A stretch of 64,000 bases of DNA. It comes from Marinomonas pollencensis. GTDB lineage: Bacteria; Pseudomonadota; Gammaproteobacteria; Pseudomonadales; Marinomonadaceae. The stretch is from assembly GCF_003387375.1 (NCBI RefSeq), contig NZ_QUNG01000003.1, positions 248,001 to 312,000 on the forward strand. Reading direction: 5' to 3'. How positions within the stretch are numbered: the first letter of the stretch is position 1; each line of letters starts with the position of its first letter. This document shows, in pieces, positions 44,416 to 54,684 of the stretch. A model generated the notes under the pieces. It saw only the letters and a list, made by a program, of their open reading frames with translations. It was not told the DNA's origin and did not search any database. Both the position numbers and the translations under genes were made by a program.

Positions 44416-45363
44416 ATGAAAATTTGTATCGCTGGCGCATCCGGTGCTTTTGGCATGAAACATATGGATGCGATTGCCGCTATAGAAGGAGCTGAGGTGG
44501 TCTCTGTTGTTGGTACCAAAATAGAAGCGATAAAAGCCTTCGCGACAGAACGTGGTGTACCACACTACACAACGGACCTAACTGAAAGTCTCGCCCGTGA
44601 CGATGTCGATGCGGTGATATTGGCTACTCCAACCCAGCTTCATGCAGCGCAAACCATTCAGTGTTTAGAGGCAGGCAAACATGTCATGTCTGAAATTCCA
44701 ATGGCAGACAACATTGAAGATGCTCGCCGTGTTGTCGCGCTAAAAAAAGCAACCGGTCTAGTGGCAATGGCTGGTCATACTCGCCGCTTTAACCCCTCTC
44801 ACCAGTGGATCCAAAATAAGATCAAAGCTGGTGAGCTTAAGGTCCAACAAATGGACGTACAAACTTACTTTTTCCGCCGCTCTAATAAAAACGCGTTAGG
44901 CAAAGCTCGCTCTTGGACAGATCATTTGCTTTGGCACCATGCATGCCATACGGTCGATTTATTTCAATACCAAACGTCTCAAACGGCGAGTAAAGTACAA
45001 GCACTGCAAGGCCCTATTCATCCAGAGCTTGGTATTGCCATGGACATGAGCATTGGTATGAAAGTCCCAAGCGGCGCCATTTGCACACTCTCGCTGTCAT
45101 TCAACAATGATGGCCCTTTTGGCACCTTTTTTCGCTATATCTGTGACAAGGGCACCTATCTTGCTCGTTATGATGACCTTTATGATGGCAACGATAACAA
45201 AATAGACTTGTCGGATGTTGCCGTGTCTAACAACGGCATTGAACTGCAAGATCGTGAATTTATTGCCGCTATTCAAGAAGGTCGAACCCCTAACGCTTGT
45301 GTAACCCAAGCCATTGAGGCGATGGAAACCTTGCATCGCCTTGAGCAATGCCTAGAAGACTAA
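44416..45363 (+). CDS. ligC: 4-carboxy-2-hydroxymuconate-6-semialdehyde dehydrogenase
   Basis: A 315-residue Gfo/Idh/MocA-family dehydrogenase. The NADP site is GASGAFGMKHMDAI at the N-terminus. GHTRRFNPSHQWI, QMDVQTYFFRR, SWTDHLLWHHACHTVD and CTLSLSFNNDGPFGTFFRYICD closely follow Sphingobium LigC. It oxidises the hemiacetal of the protocatechuate ring-cleavage product to 2-pyrone-4,6-dicarboxylate, the LigI substrate. It is 9 kb from the rest of the lig genes, behind the tandem-HTH LysR gene, and ends in its own terminator. Confidence 0.93.
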   Translation: MKICIAGASGAFGMKHMDAIAAIEGAEVVSVVGTKIEAIKAFATERGVPHYTTDLTESLARDDVDAVILATPTQLHAAQTIQCLEAGKHVMSEIPMADNIEDARRVVALKKATGLVAMAGHTRRFNPSHQWIQNKIKAGELKVQQMDVQTYFFRRSNKNALGKARSWTDHLLWHHACHTVDLFQYQTSQTASKVQALQGPIHPELGIAMDMSIGMKVPSGAICTLSLSFNNDGPFGTFFRYICDKGTYLARYDDLYDGNDNKIDLSDVAVSNNGIELQDREFIAAIQEGRTPNACVTQAIEAMETLHRLEQCLED

Positions 45364-45384
45364 AACAAGCTTTTTTTACGGGAT

Positions 45385-45407
45385 AGGGAGCAGTCGCTCC
45401 CTGTTTT
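45385..45407 (+). terminator. Terminator of ligC
   Basis: AGGGAGC and GCTCCCT form a 7-bp stem around AGTC, followed by GTTTT. Confidence 0.78.
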
Positions 45408-45558
45408 CGCTTTACCGCGCTATGATAGTCACACAAGCTATGGGCGTTTTGCTCAATCATTCAATACAGCACAACTAACCCCATAAAACAGCCCGTTACT
45501 TTGCCCAGCATCAAACAAGAAAGTAGCGGCATCACTGCGAGTAATAGACGAGGTAGCT

Positions 45559-46542
45559 ATGTCTAAACATCCCCACCTAAGCAACCCCAGTATTGGCTTA
45601 GGCTGTATGAACCTTTCCCACGCCTACGGCTCCCCCCTGTCAGAAGAGGCTGCTATTAAAGCCTTACAAGCTGCTTTTGAAATGGGCTATCGTCATTTCG
45701 ATACGGCAACTTTATACGGTGCAGGAAAAAACGAGCAATTAGTTGGTAAAGCGTTAAAAAGCCAACGTGACGAGTTTTTCCTTGCTAGTAAATGCGGCAT
45801 GGAGATGCTGGATGGCAAACGAGTCATCAATGGCCGTCCGGAAACCCTACGCCGCCAATGTGAAAATAGCCTAAAACGATTACAAACCGAGCACATCGAT
45901 TTGTACTATTTGCATCGTATGGACCCAGATGTTCCTATTGAAGAGAGCGTGGGAGCTCTGGGCGATCTAGTAAAAGAGGGAAAAATTGGTGGCATTGGCT
46001 TATCTGAAGTATCAGCAAGCATAGTGAAACGAGCTCATAAGGAGTCAGCACTGACCGCGCTACAGACCGAATATTCTCTCTGGACGCGCAACCCAGAAAT
46101 AGCCGTGCTGGAAACAACACAAGCACTCGATATTAGCTTTGTTGCATTTAGCCCAGTCGCGCGTGGTTATTTATGTGGTGAGCTGACGGATATCTCAACA
46201 TTAGAAGCCAATGATATTCGCAACAGCATGCCGCGCTTTAGTGCCGAAAACTACCCAAAAAACATGGCGCTACTGCAAGACTTTTTAGCGATGGCAAAAG
46301 ACCTTGGCTGCACTCCAGCACAATTGGCACTTGCTTGGGTGCGTAGCAAAGGAGAGCATATCGTGCCCATTCCTGGGACACGTTCAATCTCTCATATGCA
46401 AGACAACCTGAACGCCAGCAGCCTCACTCTAAATGCGCAGCAATGCTCCGAACTGGATGAAATGATCCACCAAGGCAATGTCTCTGGTGCGCGCTATAAT
46501 GCCGCTGCACAAGCAGATGTCAGCACAGAAGAGTTTGCTTAA
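45559..46542 (+). CDS. Aldo/keto reductase
   Basis: A 327-residue (alpha/beta)8 NADPH-dependent reductase. The catalytic tetrad is visible: Asp and Tyr in FDTATLYGAGKNE, Lys in FLASKCGM and His in LYYLHRMDPD. The C-terminal IPIPGTRSISHMQDNL (as PIPGTRSISHMQDNL) is the NADP 2'-phosphate site of the YakC/AKR13-like branch. It reduces aldehydes or ketones; no specific substrate is evident. It is transcribed separately from ligC, with a terminator on each side. Confidence 0.88.
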   Translation: MSKHPHLSNPSIGLGCMNLSHAYGSPLSEEAAIKALQAAFEMGYRHFDTATLYGAGKNEQLVGKALKSQRDEFFLASKCGMEMLDGKRVINGRPETLRRQCENSLKRLQTEHIDLYYLHRMDPDVPIEESVGALGDLVKEGKIGGIGLSEVSASIVKRAHKESALTALQTEYSLWTRNPEIAVLETTQALDISFVAFSPVARGYLCGELTDISTLEANDIRNSMPRFSAENYPKNMALLQDFLAMAKDLGCTPAQLALAWVRSKGEHIVPIPGTRSISHMQDNLNASSLTLNAQQCSELDEMIHQGNVSGARYNAAAQADVSTEEFA

Positions 46543-46566
46543 ATAGCCAATCAGCACATGGAATAA

Positions 46567-46597
46567 AAAAACGCGCCATCAACAATGGCGCGTTTTT
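46567..46597. terminator. Bidirectional terminator (aldo/keto reductase / pycB)
   Basis: AAAAACGCGCCAT and ATGGCGCGTTTTT form a 13-bp perfect stem with a 5-base loop between convergent genes. Confidence 0.92.
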
Positions 46598-46652
46598 ATT
46601 TTCCATGCTGTGTCAAGATGCACAGGGTAAGGCCGCAATACTCGCAGAGTAT

Positions 46653-48464
46653 TTAAACAATTTCGATGAGCATCTCGCCAGGTGTCACACGGTCGCCTTT
46701 TGCGACACAAACGGTTTTCACTGTACCTGCAACATTCGCATGCACTTCCGTTTCCATCTTCATTGCCTCTGTTACCAGTACCGCCTGCCCCGCGGTTACC
46801 GTGTCACCTTCAGCAACCAATACATCGATAATATTGCCCGGCATAGCCGCACTCACATGGCCAGGCTCTGTCGCTTTCGAACGACCACTGCCACCTTCAG
46901 AAATGTATTCATTTAAAGATTCGAACACCACTTCTTCTGGCATTCCATCAAGGGACAAATACAGCTTACGTTTACCAGCGCCAAAATCCCCTACTCCAGT
47001 AATTTCAACGTCATACACTTCACCATGCACATCGATCTTAAACTCAGTAGCAAGACCACCCGGTGCAGCTGCAGAGCTGGCTTGTTCTGGTGGTAATAAG
47101 GCTTCTGGCTCTAATGTGCCATCGGCACGCTGTTGCAAAAACTCACGTCCCAACTCTGGAAACATAGCAAAAGTAAGAACGTCTTCTTCTGATGTTGCCA
47201 ACTCACCAATCTCTTTGCGCAATTTGTACAACTCAGGCGTTAAAGAGTCCGCTGGACGGCTTTCATTGACACTCTCATTCCCCACCGCTTTCTTTTGTAT
47301 TTCACTATTAACTGTAGCTGGCGGTTGGCCGTAGCCACCTAATAGGTAGCGTTTTACTTCATTTGTGATGGTTTTATAACGCTGGCCTGCCAAGACATTA
47401 TATACCGCTTGAGTGCCCACAATTTGTGAGGTCGGTGTGACCAATGGCGGGAAACCAAGGTCTTCACGGACGCGAGGAATCTCGGCAAATACATCGCGAA
47501 TTTTGTCTAGCGCATTTTGCTCTTTAAGCTGATTGGCCAAGTTCGACATCATGCCGCCCGGCACTTGGTTAATCTGCACCGACACATCTTCACGGGTAAA
47601 TTCACTTTCAAACTGATGGTATTTTTTGCGTACTTCACGGAAGTAGTCCGCTATTTCAGACAATAAAGTCAGATCCAAGCCCGTGTCATAATCCGTCCCT
47701 TTCAATGCCGCAACTTGGGATTCTGTCGCCGGATGGCTCGTACCACCAGCAAAAGAAGAAATTGCCGTATCAATACGATCCGCACCCGCTTCCACGGCTT
47801 TTAGCTGACACAAAGGAGCCAAGCCAGAAGTAGAGTGTCCGTGCACGGCAAGCGGTAAATCCACCGCCGCCTTAATGGCTTTGACCAAATCGTAGGTCGC
47901 ATAAGGTGTTAACAGCCCCGCCATATCCTTGATCGCAATTGAATCTGCGCCCATGGCTTGCATGGCTTTTGCTTGCTCAACAAACAGTTCAGCATTGTGT
48001 ACTGGACTGGTTGTATAACAAATCGTGCCTTGAGCATGCTTACCCGCTTTTTTAACCGCTTTCATGGCGGTTTCTATGTTGCGTAAGTCATTTAATGCAT
48101 CAAACACACGGAACACATCTACGCCGTTATCTGCGGCTTTTTGTACAAAAGTTTCAACCACGTCATCGGCGTAATGGCGATAGCCTAATAAGTTCTGACC
48201 ACGCAGCAACATTTGCAAACGGGTATTGGGCAATGCTGCCTTTAGTTGGCGTAAACGCTCCCAAGGGTCTTCTTTTAAAAATCGCACACAAGCATCAAAC
48301 GTCGCGCCACCCCATACTTCTAGAGACCAGAAACCCACTTGATCGAGTTTTTCACAAATTGGCAGCATATCTTCGGTACGCATACGTGTCGCAATAAGTG
48401 ATTGATGTGCATCACGCAGAGTAACGTCCGTGATTTCTACTTTTGTTTTGTTAACTTGACTCAT
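46653..48464 (-). CDS. pycB: Pyruvate carboxylase subunit B (OadA-like carboxyltransferase with biotin domain)
   Basis: A 603-residue protein. The carboxyltransferase barrel is at about 1-300 (DVTLRDAHQSLIATRMRTEDM, metal site AVHGHSTSGLAPL), the conserved carboxylase domain at about 300-460, and a linker is rich in A, P and E. The biotinyl domain is at about 530-603 with the lysine in VTEAMKMETEV. With PycA it converts pyruvate and bicarbonate to oxaloacetate, as in the two-subunit Pseudomonas enzyme. No OadB/OadG membrane subunits are present, so sodium-pumping decarboxylase is unlikely. Confidence 0.93.
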   Translation of the reverse strand: MSQVNKTKVEITDVTLRDAHQSLIATRMRTEDMLPICEKLDQVGFWSLEVWGGATFDACVRFLKEDPWERLRQLKAALPNTRLQMLLRGQNLLGYRHYADDVVETFVQKAADNGVDVFRVFDALNDLRNIETAMKAVKKAGKHAQGTICYTTSPVHNAELFVEQAKAMQAMGADSIAIKDMAGLLTPYATYDLVKAIKAAVDLPLAVHGHSTSGLAPLCQLKAVEAGADRIDTAISSFAGGTSHPATESQVAALKGTDYDTGLDLTLLSEIADYFREVRKKYHQFESEFTREDVSVQINQVPGGMMSNLANQLKEQNALDKIRDVFAEIPRVREDLGFPPLVTPTSQIVGTQAVYNVLAGQRYKTITNEVKRYLLGGYGQPPATVNSEIQKKAVGNESVNESRPADSLTPELYKLRKEIGELATSEEDVLTFAMFPELGREFLQQRADGTLEPEALLPPEQASSAAAPGGLATEFKIDVHGEVYDVEITGVGDFGAGKRKLYLSLDGMPEEVVFESLNEYISEGGSGRSKATEPGHVSAAMPGNIIDVLVAEGDTVTAGQAVLVTEAMKMETEVHANVAGTVKTVCVAKGDRVTPGEMLIEIV

Positions 48465-48482
48465 GTTCCTTCCTCCTGCGGA

Positions 48483-49898
48483 TTATCGACCAAGATGTGC
48501 GGCAAGGGCCGCAGCTAATACAAGCGCAATATCGCTTGGGTGACGTTTTACGGAATAATTTAATAACTCTGGATGTGCAGGCACAAAACCTGTGTTGAAC
48601 TCACCTTTAATGAAATCTGGGTGTTTTAAGATTTCCTGGTAATAGTTCGCAGTGGTTTTAATGCCATGCAAACGCATGTCGTCGATAGCACGACGCCCAC
48701 GGGCAATCATTTCTTCCCAAGTCAGCGCCCAAACCACCAGCTTCAAGCACATAGAGTCGAAATAGGGGGGGATTTCATAGCCGGTGTAAATCGCCGTATC
48801 TACTCGAACCCCTGGACCACCCGGTGCATAGTAGTGAGTAATGCGCCCAAAACTCGGTAAAAAATCGTTTTTCGGGTCTTCTGCATTGATCCGAAACTGC
48901 ATGGCATAACCGGAATAACTGATGTCTTCCTGACGGAAACTCAGCGGCAATCCAGACGCGATTCGCAGCTGCTCGCGTACGATATCCACACCGGTAATTT
49001 GCTCCGTGATGGTATGTTCTACCTGCACACGAGTATTCATTTCCATGAAGTAGATTTCATTACCAGACAACAAAAACTCGACCGTTCCGGCATTTTCATA
49101 ACCCACGGCTTCTGCGGCGGTTACCGCTAAATTACCTATGTATTGACGTTGCTCTGGTGTTAATTGTGGACTCGGAGCAATTTCGATCAATTTCTGGTTA
49201 CGCCGTTGTATCGAGCAATCTCGCTCGTATAGATGGATAGCGTTACCTTGAGAATCAGCCAATATTTGCACTTCAATGTGACAAGGATCAACAATGCATT
49301 TTTCCAGAAAGACTTCTGCCGAACCGAACGCTTTTGTCGCCTCAGAAATAACTCGAGGATATTGACTCGTCAATTCTTCAGGGGTGTCACAACGGCGAAT
49401 ACCACGACCGCCACCACCTGAGGTGGCCTTGATCATCACCGGATAGCCAAATTTGTTCGCCAGCTGCAAGGCTTCATCAAGGTCTTTTAAGTTACCTTCA
49501 GAACCTGGAGTAACAGGAACTCCCGCCGCTCGCATGCTGTCGCGGGCTTGGGTTTTATCACCCATTTTGTTGATTACGCTAGATTTGGGTCCAATGAAAA
49601 CAATGCCTTTTTGTTCACACAGTTCGGCAAAATGCGCGTTCTCAGACAAAAAACCATAACCTGGGTGGATCGCATCACACCCTGTTTCTACGGCCAAATT
49701 GACAATGCGCAGAGGATCCAAATAACCAGCGAGAGGGTCATCGCCCAACGAATAGGATTCATCCGCACGCTTAACATGCAATGCATAACGATCCGGCTCG
49801 GTGAAAATAGCCACTGAGCGAATATCGGACTCTGAACATGCACGTATTATACGAACCGCGATTTCACCACGGTTAGCGATCAACACTTTCTTCAACAT
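48483..49898 (-). CDS. pycA: Pyruvate carboxylase subunit A (biotin carboxylase)
   Basis: A 471-residue biotin carboxylase. The N-terminal KKVLIANRGEIAVRIIRAC, the ATP-grasp glycine loop KATSGGGGRGIRRC, the metal and substrate site EMNTRVQVEHTITE and the C-terminal domain follow AccC/PycA. It carboxylates the biotin of PycB with ATP and bicarbonate. It lies 18 bases upstream of pycB. The gene order pycB-pycA with a divergent LysR gene is the same as in Pseudomonas, which favours the pyruvate carboxylase over the acetyl-CoA carboxylase role. Confidence 0.94.
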   Translation of the reverse strand: MLKKVLIANRGEIAVRIIRACSESDIRSVAIFTEPDRYALHVKRADESYSLGDDPLAGYLDPLRIVNLAVETGCDAIHPGYGFLSENAHFAELCEQKGIVFIGPKSSVINKMGDKTQARDSMRAAGVPVTPGSEGNLKDLDEALQLANKFGYPVMIKATSGGGGRGIRRCDTPEELTSQYPRVISEATKAFGSAEVFLEKCIVDPCHIEVQILADSQGNAIHLYERDCSIQRRNQKLIEIAPSPQLTPEQRQYIGNLAVTAAEAVGYENAGTVEFLLSGNEIYFMEMNTRVQVEHTITEQITGVDIVREQLRIASGLPLSFRQEDISYSGYAMQFRINAEDPKNDFLPSFGRITHYYAPGGPGVRVDTAIYTGYEIPPYFDSMCLKLVVWALTWEEMIARGRRAIDDMRLHGIKTTANYYQEILKHPDFIKGEFNTGFVPAHPELLNYSVKRHPSDIALVLAAALAAHLGR

Positions 49899-50019
49899 GG
49901 GTCACTCCTTAACTTGGTGAAGTTTTAGCCTACTTAAAGAAATACAAAAGTAAAAATTGATATTTCAAAGGTTATCTATAAGGTATACGTGATGAATAAA
50001 AACAAAAATGAGGAGAAAT

Positions 50020-50973
50020 ATGGCGTCTTCCGTTCAAAATCTAGCCAACCGTCTAACTTTTAGACAGCTTCAGGTATTTAACAGTGTTTACGAATTAAAT
50101 AGTTACAGCCGTGCTGGCGACATGCTTGGCTTGAGCCAACCTGCTGTCAGCAATCAAATTCGCCAACTAGAACAAGCCATCGAACAACCTCTGTTCGAGT
50201 ATGTTGGTCGTCAGCTGTACAGCACGGCCATCGCTAAACGTTTAGCCGAGTGTACTTTTGCCATTTTTAATGAAGTGCAACGCTTTCAAAATGACCTAGG
50301 CGCCGAAAGCGGATTAGTGTCTGGGGAATTGAAACTGGTGGCGGTGAGCACAGCCCAATACATTGTGCCTTATTTGCTAAAAGCCTATAGCAGTCTACAT
50401 CCAAACGTCACCATTTTTCTCGATGTCGTGAACCGTACTCAAGCGATTGAACGGCTCGAAAAAAATCGCGACGAGCTGACGATTATGGGCATGGTGCCAA
50501 ACGATAAACCCATGTTAAGTATTCCTTTTTTGGGTAATGAGATGATCCCAGTTGTGCCCAAGGGACACCCATTGTTAAACCAGCAGGACCCAGTCACATT
50601 AAGTCAGTTTCTGGAACACACCTTGCTACTTAGAGAGCCGGGCTCAGGCAGTCGATTAGCGTTAGAGCTACACTGTCAGAAACAACGAGTTCGCTTTCAA
50701 AATGAAATGATCATGGGGTCAAATGATGCCATTAAGCATTCAGTGATCGCAGGACTTGGAGTTGCGGTGCTGCCACGCCTAGGTGTACTGCCAGAACTAA
50801 CCTTGGGCTCCTTAGTAGAGCTCCCTATTAAAGATTTTCCGCTACGTCGCTCTTGGTGTTTGGTTAACCCTCAAGGTCAACATCCCACCCCAACCATGCG
50901 CTCTTTTATTGATTATGTGCAGCAAAACATCGGCCAATTTGAGTCCATGTTTCAACGCATCCAGACTCAGTAA
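50020..50973 (+). CDS. LysR-type regulator divergent from pycAB
   Basis: A LysR-type regulator of about 317 residues: HTH at about 10-75 (LTFRQLQVFNSVYELNSYSRAGDML, LSQPAVSNQIRQLEQ) and a substrate-binding domain with LREPGSGSRLALE, the CbbR/CysB-branch loop. AGGAG lies before ATG 50020, which I prefer to an in-frame ATG at 50008. The arrangement matches the LysR gene beside pycA in pseudomonads, so it probably controls pyruvate carboxylase. Its last 7 bases overlap the convergent alkA gene. Confidence 0.9.
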   Translation: MASSVQNLANRLTFRQLQVFNSVYELNSYSRAGDMLGLSQPAVSNQIRQLEQAIEQPLFEYVGRQLYSTAIAKRLAECTFAIFNEVQRFQNDLGAESGLVSGELKLVAVSTAQYIVPYLLKAYSSLHPNVTIFLDVVNRTQAIERLEKNRDELTIMGMVPNDKPMLSIPFLGNEMIPVVPKGHPLLNQQDPVTLSQFLEHTLLLREPGSGSRLALELHCQKQRVRFQNEMIMGSNDAIKHSVIAGLGVAVLPRLGVLPELTLGSLVELPIKDFPLRRSWCLVNPQGQHPTPTMRSFIDYVQQNIGQFESMFQRIQTQ

Positions 50974-51869
50974 CCAGAAGCCGAGCCCATTGCCCATAAG
51001 TGGGCTCCGGCGAGGGCGCGCCATGGTGCATAATCAGCCAACCATTGCTCAGTCGCTTTGGCATCCATTACTGTCGGAGTCGCCAGTAAACTGGATAAAT
51101 GACGACGTACCGCCACATCACCGTGCAATGACCCATCTAGCCAGCCAAAGCCCCTCAGTAAACCATAACTGACAGTCCAAGGCCCGATTCCTTTCAACGC
51201 CAGAAGTTGCTTGCTAAAAGCACCAATGATGGTGTGATCGAGCTGACTAGGCCAAACCAGTTTTTGCTGACAAATATGTTCAGCCAATAACAGCAATGTC
51301 GCTGCTTTGCTGTTTGACAGGCCACTCGCTTGTAAGCTCTCTGGTGTGGCGTGTTGCAGTGACTCAGCCGTTGGATAACACAATAAACCGCTAGAGTGCT
51401 CCATACCAAACGTTTGAATAAAACGCCGCCGTATTGAAATTGCCGCCTTGACACTGATTTGCTGACCAATAATAGCCCAGCTAAACGCCTCAAAGGGGGA
51501 AGCACTTTGCGGAATGCGCAGTCCTTTCTGCTGCTGCACTAAATGGGAAAAGGGCGTATTTTGACGGCTACAAAACCTCTCAAACGCCTCTATTCTCTGA
51601 TCCAGACCCAACATATGATCAGCTAATTGCGATAATTTAGCGCTGTCTATCGACGCTTTTTCAGCATCGCAGTGTAAGCTAACCTGCACTCGATTTACGT
51701 CATTGAAATCAAAACAAAGACGCGCAGGATAAGCGCCCCAAATAAGCCCCTTTTCAATGACATTATCAGCATATCGCTCTGCCACCTCATGCTCATCTCG
51801 ATGATGGAAAGCAATAAAGTCTTGCTTATTAAAGTCGCTCGGCAGAGCTTTGAACAAGGGATTGGTCAT
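50967..51869 (-). CDS. alkA: DNA-3-methyladenine glycosylase II
   Basis: A 300-residue HhH-GPD glycosylase. FEAFSWAIIGQQISVKAAI starts the HhH core, LLALKGIGPWTVSYGLLRG is the helix-hairpin-helix, and the catalytic Asp is in HGDVAVRR. It excises alkylated purines and pyrimidines. It overlaps ada by 4 bases, forming an ada-alkA operon under adaptive-response control by methylated Ada. Confidence 0.92.
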   Translation of the reverse strand: MTNPLFKALPSDFNKQDFIAFHHRDEHEVAERYADNVIEKGLIWGAYPARLCFDFNDVNRVQVSLHCDAEKASIDSAKLSQLADHMLGLDQRIEAFERFCSRQNTPFSHLVQQQKGLRIPQSASPFEAFSWAIIGQQISVKAAISIRRRFIQTFGMEHSSGLLCYPTAESLQHATPESLQASGLSNSKAATLLLLAEHICQQKLVWPSQLDHTIIGAFSKQLLALKGIGPWTVSYGLLRGFGWLDGSLHGDVAVRRHLSSLLATPTVMDAKATEQWLADYAPWRALAGAHLWAMGSASGY

Positions 51870-52999
51870 TCTTTGTTTCCTGCGACAAGGCTCGGCGCAG
51901 TTGATTCTCGCTCTAATAAACTGTGTTTACGCTCCACTCCCCAGCGGTAACCTGCTAAGCCACCACCTTTACGAATAACTCGATGACAGGGTATCAGCAA
52001 AGCGACTTTATTTGCCGCGCATGCCGTGGCCACAGCTCTCACTGAATTTGGTCTGCCTAATAACTCCGCCACCTCACTATAGGTTCGCGTTTCTCCTCGC
52101 GGAATCATTTGCAACGCTTGCCATACCTGTTGCTGAAAAGCAGTCCCCTTTATATCCAAAGGCAAAGCATCTGAACCAACAGCAGCCGAATTAGCCTGAG
52201 CTATCACTGCCTCAAACCAAGCCTTCCAAGTTTTTGAAGAAGACTTTATATCTGTTTCCTGCAAACCAACATTCTGCAAACACGCTGTGCCAACTTGCCC
52301 CTCTAACTCAGCCAGTAGTGCTTCCTTATCATCTCCTAGACTGACCGCACATATTCCCTTTTCGGTTGCTGCCATAAGACAAAAGCCAAGTTCGGTTGGC
52401 ACTATTTGATAAAATACCGTTTGCTGTTGCCCCTTAAGCTGATCAGAGGGCGTTGTTGTTACTCTTGCCATACCCATTTTATGTACCTCTGAATAATAAT
52501 GACCCGTTGAAGCGAAACCAGCTTGATAGGCGGCTTGAGTGATGTTTTTTGATTCAGCTAACGCCATTTTCATGCGCCGTATCCTCACTTGTCTTGCGTA
52601 AGATTTAGGACTCACGCCTACTTCAGCTCGAAAAACTCGTTGTAGATAGCACGGACTCCAGCCAACCCTTTGAGATAATGTCGCTAAAGTTAGCTGCGCC
52701 TCTTCAACTTCGATAATACGACATACCGTTCTGATTTTTTCTTGTTTTAGCGTATCACTGACTTCTGGGCGGCAGCGTTTACAGGCTCTAAAACCCGCTG
52801 ACTTTGCATCGCAAGCCTGATCAAAAAAACGAATGTTTTCCAGCAAAGGCTGACGTGAAGAGCAATCTGGACGGCAGAAAATTCCCGTCGATAGCACACC
52901 ATAAAAAAAATGCCCTACTGCTAATGAGTCGCGGTGCCGAATCGCCAAATACTTTGCTTGGGAAGTCTGATAGTGGTGCATTGAATTATGATCCCCCAT
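51866..52999 (-). CDS. ada: Ada methyltransferase-regulator (O6-methylguanine and phosphotriester repair)
   Basis: A 377-residue Ada. The N-terminal zinc domain holds GIFCRPDCSSRQP and FRACKRCRPE (four cysteines; the first accepts methyl from phosphotriesters). The AraC-type HTH is at about 90-180 and the O6-methylguanine methyltransferase domain at the C-terminus with active-site IPCHRVI. Methylated Ada activates its own gene and alkA. ATG 52999 and ATG 52981 are both possible starts. Confidence 0.95.
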   Translation of the reverse strand: MGDHNSMHHYQTSQAKYLAIRHRDSLAVGHFFYGVLSTGIFCRPDCSSRQPLLENIRFFDQACDAKSAGFRACKRCRPEVSDTLKQEKIRTVCRIIEVEEAQLTLATLSQRVGWSPCYLQRVFRAEVGVSPKSYARQVRIRRMKMALAESKNITQAAYQAGFASTGHYYSEVHKMGMARVTTTPSDQLKGQQQTVFYQIVPTELGFCLMAATEKGICAVSLGDDKEALLAELEGQVGTACLQNVGLQETDIKSSSKTWKAWFEAVIAQANSAAVGSDALPLDIKGTAFQQQVWQALQMIPRGETRTYSEVAELLGRPNSVRAVATACAANKVALLIPCHRVIRKGGGLAGYRWGVERKHSLLERESTAPSLVAGNKE

Positions 53000-53274
53000 T
53001 TACTCTGAGTACCATTAATAAGATGAGTATCAGCATAATCCGTTCTGTTTTATTCGGCACTCTAAATCTTGTTCTGTAATTGTAAGTAACTAGGCTCTTC
53101 CAAAAAAACAAACTCTACTCTTGATACTCTCATACACTTTTTTGTCACCTTTCTTCACATAATTATTGCATCAATTAAGTTGAATGTTTTTTATACTCCA
53201 CACATCTATGTAGGATTTTCCCTACAAGCAACAACCAGAAAATCTTACTGATTATAGGGATGGAATGAACCATT

Positions 53275-54585
53275 ATGTTTTTTAAGACAAAAGACAATAG
53301 CGCGGAAATTGAAGAAAAAAAGCGTACAGAATTAGACCGTGCCCTGATCCAGTCTTTGCACCAACACTGCGCTATTATTAGCTTTACCCCTGACGGTAAG
53401 ATCTTAGAAGCTAACTCTCTTTTTCTTAACGCTACAGGTTACCAACTAGAAGAAATCCAAGGCAAACATCACGCTATGTTCTGTCTAGACAGTCTTACCA
53501 AAAGCCCTGACTATAAGCTTTTTTGGGATCAGTTAGCGGCAGGAAAAAGCCAAAAAGGCACCTTTCAGCGCAAGCGCAAAGATGGTTCAGACATCTGGCT
53601 AGAAGCCACTTATGTCCCCGTCGAGCTAGATGGAAAAATCGTTAAAATCATCAAAACAGCCAACGATATCACCCTAGAGAAATACCAAGCCGATAATCAA
53701 AAAGCCGTTTATAACGCCATTGACCGCTCCTCTGCTCTTATTGAGTTTTCACCAGATGGTACGATTCAATTTGCCAATGAAAATTTTTTGAAAACGATGG
53801 GCTATCACTCTAAACAAGAAGTCATTGGCAAGCATCATCGCATGTTCTGTCAAGACGAGTTTTATGCTTCTCATCCTAATTTCTGGCAAGAGTTGGCGAC
53901 GGGTGACTTCAAGACAGGACAGTTCTTACGTATTGACAAACAGGGCAACAAAGTTTGGTTAGAAGCCAGCTATAATCCTATATTTGATGATCAAAATAAG
54001 GTCATCAAGGTGGTGAAGTTAGCCTCAGATATCAGCGCTCGCGTGTTGGCTCAAATGGCTATTCAAAACGCGGCAGAAGTGGCCCATACCACCTCAATGC
54101 AAACCGCTAAGGTCTCAGAAAATGGCGTAAAAATATTGCAGGATACGGTAAGTACCTCAAACCATATTATCAGTGAAGTTAACGCCTCAAGCGACCTCAT
54201 TGAACAGCTCAACCGCCAATCAGAAAACATTGCCAAAATAGTCACCACCATTGCTTCGATCGCCGATCAAACCAATTTATTAGCACTTAATGCCGCGATT
54301 GAAGCAGCACGGGCGGGAGAACATGGGCGCGGCTTTGCGGTGGTTGCTGACGAGGTGCGCACGCTCGCCTCGCGCACTAGCAGCTCTACCGTTGAAATAG
54401 AAACCATGGTGGCACAAAACAGCGAACTGACCCGTAAAGCAAAGAGCAGCATGAACGGCATTCACAATTATTCGAGTCAAAACGCTGAACTAATTAGCCA
54501 AGCGGCTGATATTATTGATGAAATTCTAACTGGGGCAGAGCACGTATCAAGTACCGTTAATAAGCTAGTGCAAAGCTCTAACTAA
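53275..54585 (+). CDS. Soluble chemoreceptor with two PAS domains (BdlA-like)
   Basis: A 436-residue protein with no membrane segment. Two PAS domains are at about 25-140 and 145-260, repeating the same words ([36 protein letters not shown]). The methyl-accepting signalling domain is at about 300-430 with the hairpin tip [34 protein letters not shown]. It resembles Pseudomonas BdlA, which drives biofilm dispersal. Paired PAS domains suggest heme, flavin or small-molecule sensing. The signalling domain is short at the C-terminus. Confidence 0.9.
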   Translation: MFFKTKDNSAEIEEKKRTELDRALIQSLHQHCAIISFTPDGKILEANSLFLNATGYQLEEIQGKHHAMFCLDSLTKSPDYKLFWDQLAAGKSQKGTFQRKRKDGSDIWLEATYVPVELDGKIVKIIKTANDITLEKYQADNQKAVYNAIDRSSALIEFSPDGTIQFANENFLKTMGYHSKQEVIGKHHRMFCQDEFYASHPNFWQELATGDFKTGQFLRIDKQGNKVWLEASYNPIFDDQNKVIKVVKLASDISARVLAQMAIQNAAEVAHTTSMQTAKVSENGVKILQDTVSTSNHIISEVNASSDLIEQLNRQSENIAKIVTTIASIADQTNLLALNAAIEAARAGEHGRGFAVVADEVRTLASRTSSSTVEIETMVAQNSELTRKAKSSMNGIHNYSSQNAELISQAADIIDEILTGAEHVSSTVNKLVQSSN

Positions 54586-54600
54586 AAACGCCTAATGAAA

Positions 54601-54637
54601 AAAATGGGAGCGCGAAGCAGATCGCTTCGCACTCCCA
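54601..54637 (-). terminator. Terminator of the lig operon
   Basis: TGGGAG-N2-CGAAGC pairs with GCTTCG-N2-CTCCCA. On the minus strand a T7 run follows, 48 bases past the ligB stop. Confidence 0.82.
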
Positions 54638-54684
54638 ATGTAACTTATATCTTACAAGATACTTTTTACAAGATAGAAGCCAAC

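Noticed and set aside
46666-47334. Long plus-strand open frame of 222 residues inside pycB
   Set aside because: It is the antisense shadow of pycB; composition is low-complexity S/T/P and the pycB frame has strong family motifs.
46653-49898. Sodium-pumping oxaloacetate decarboxylase (OadA) instead of pyruvate carboxylase
   Set aside because: A biotin carboxylase subunit is adjacent and the membrane subunits OadB and OadG are absent, which fits two-subunit pyruvate carboxylase.
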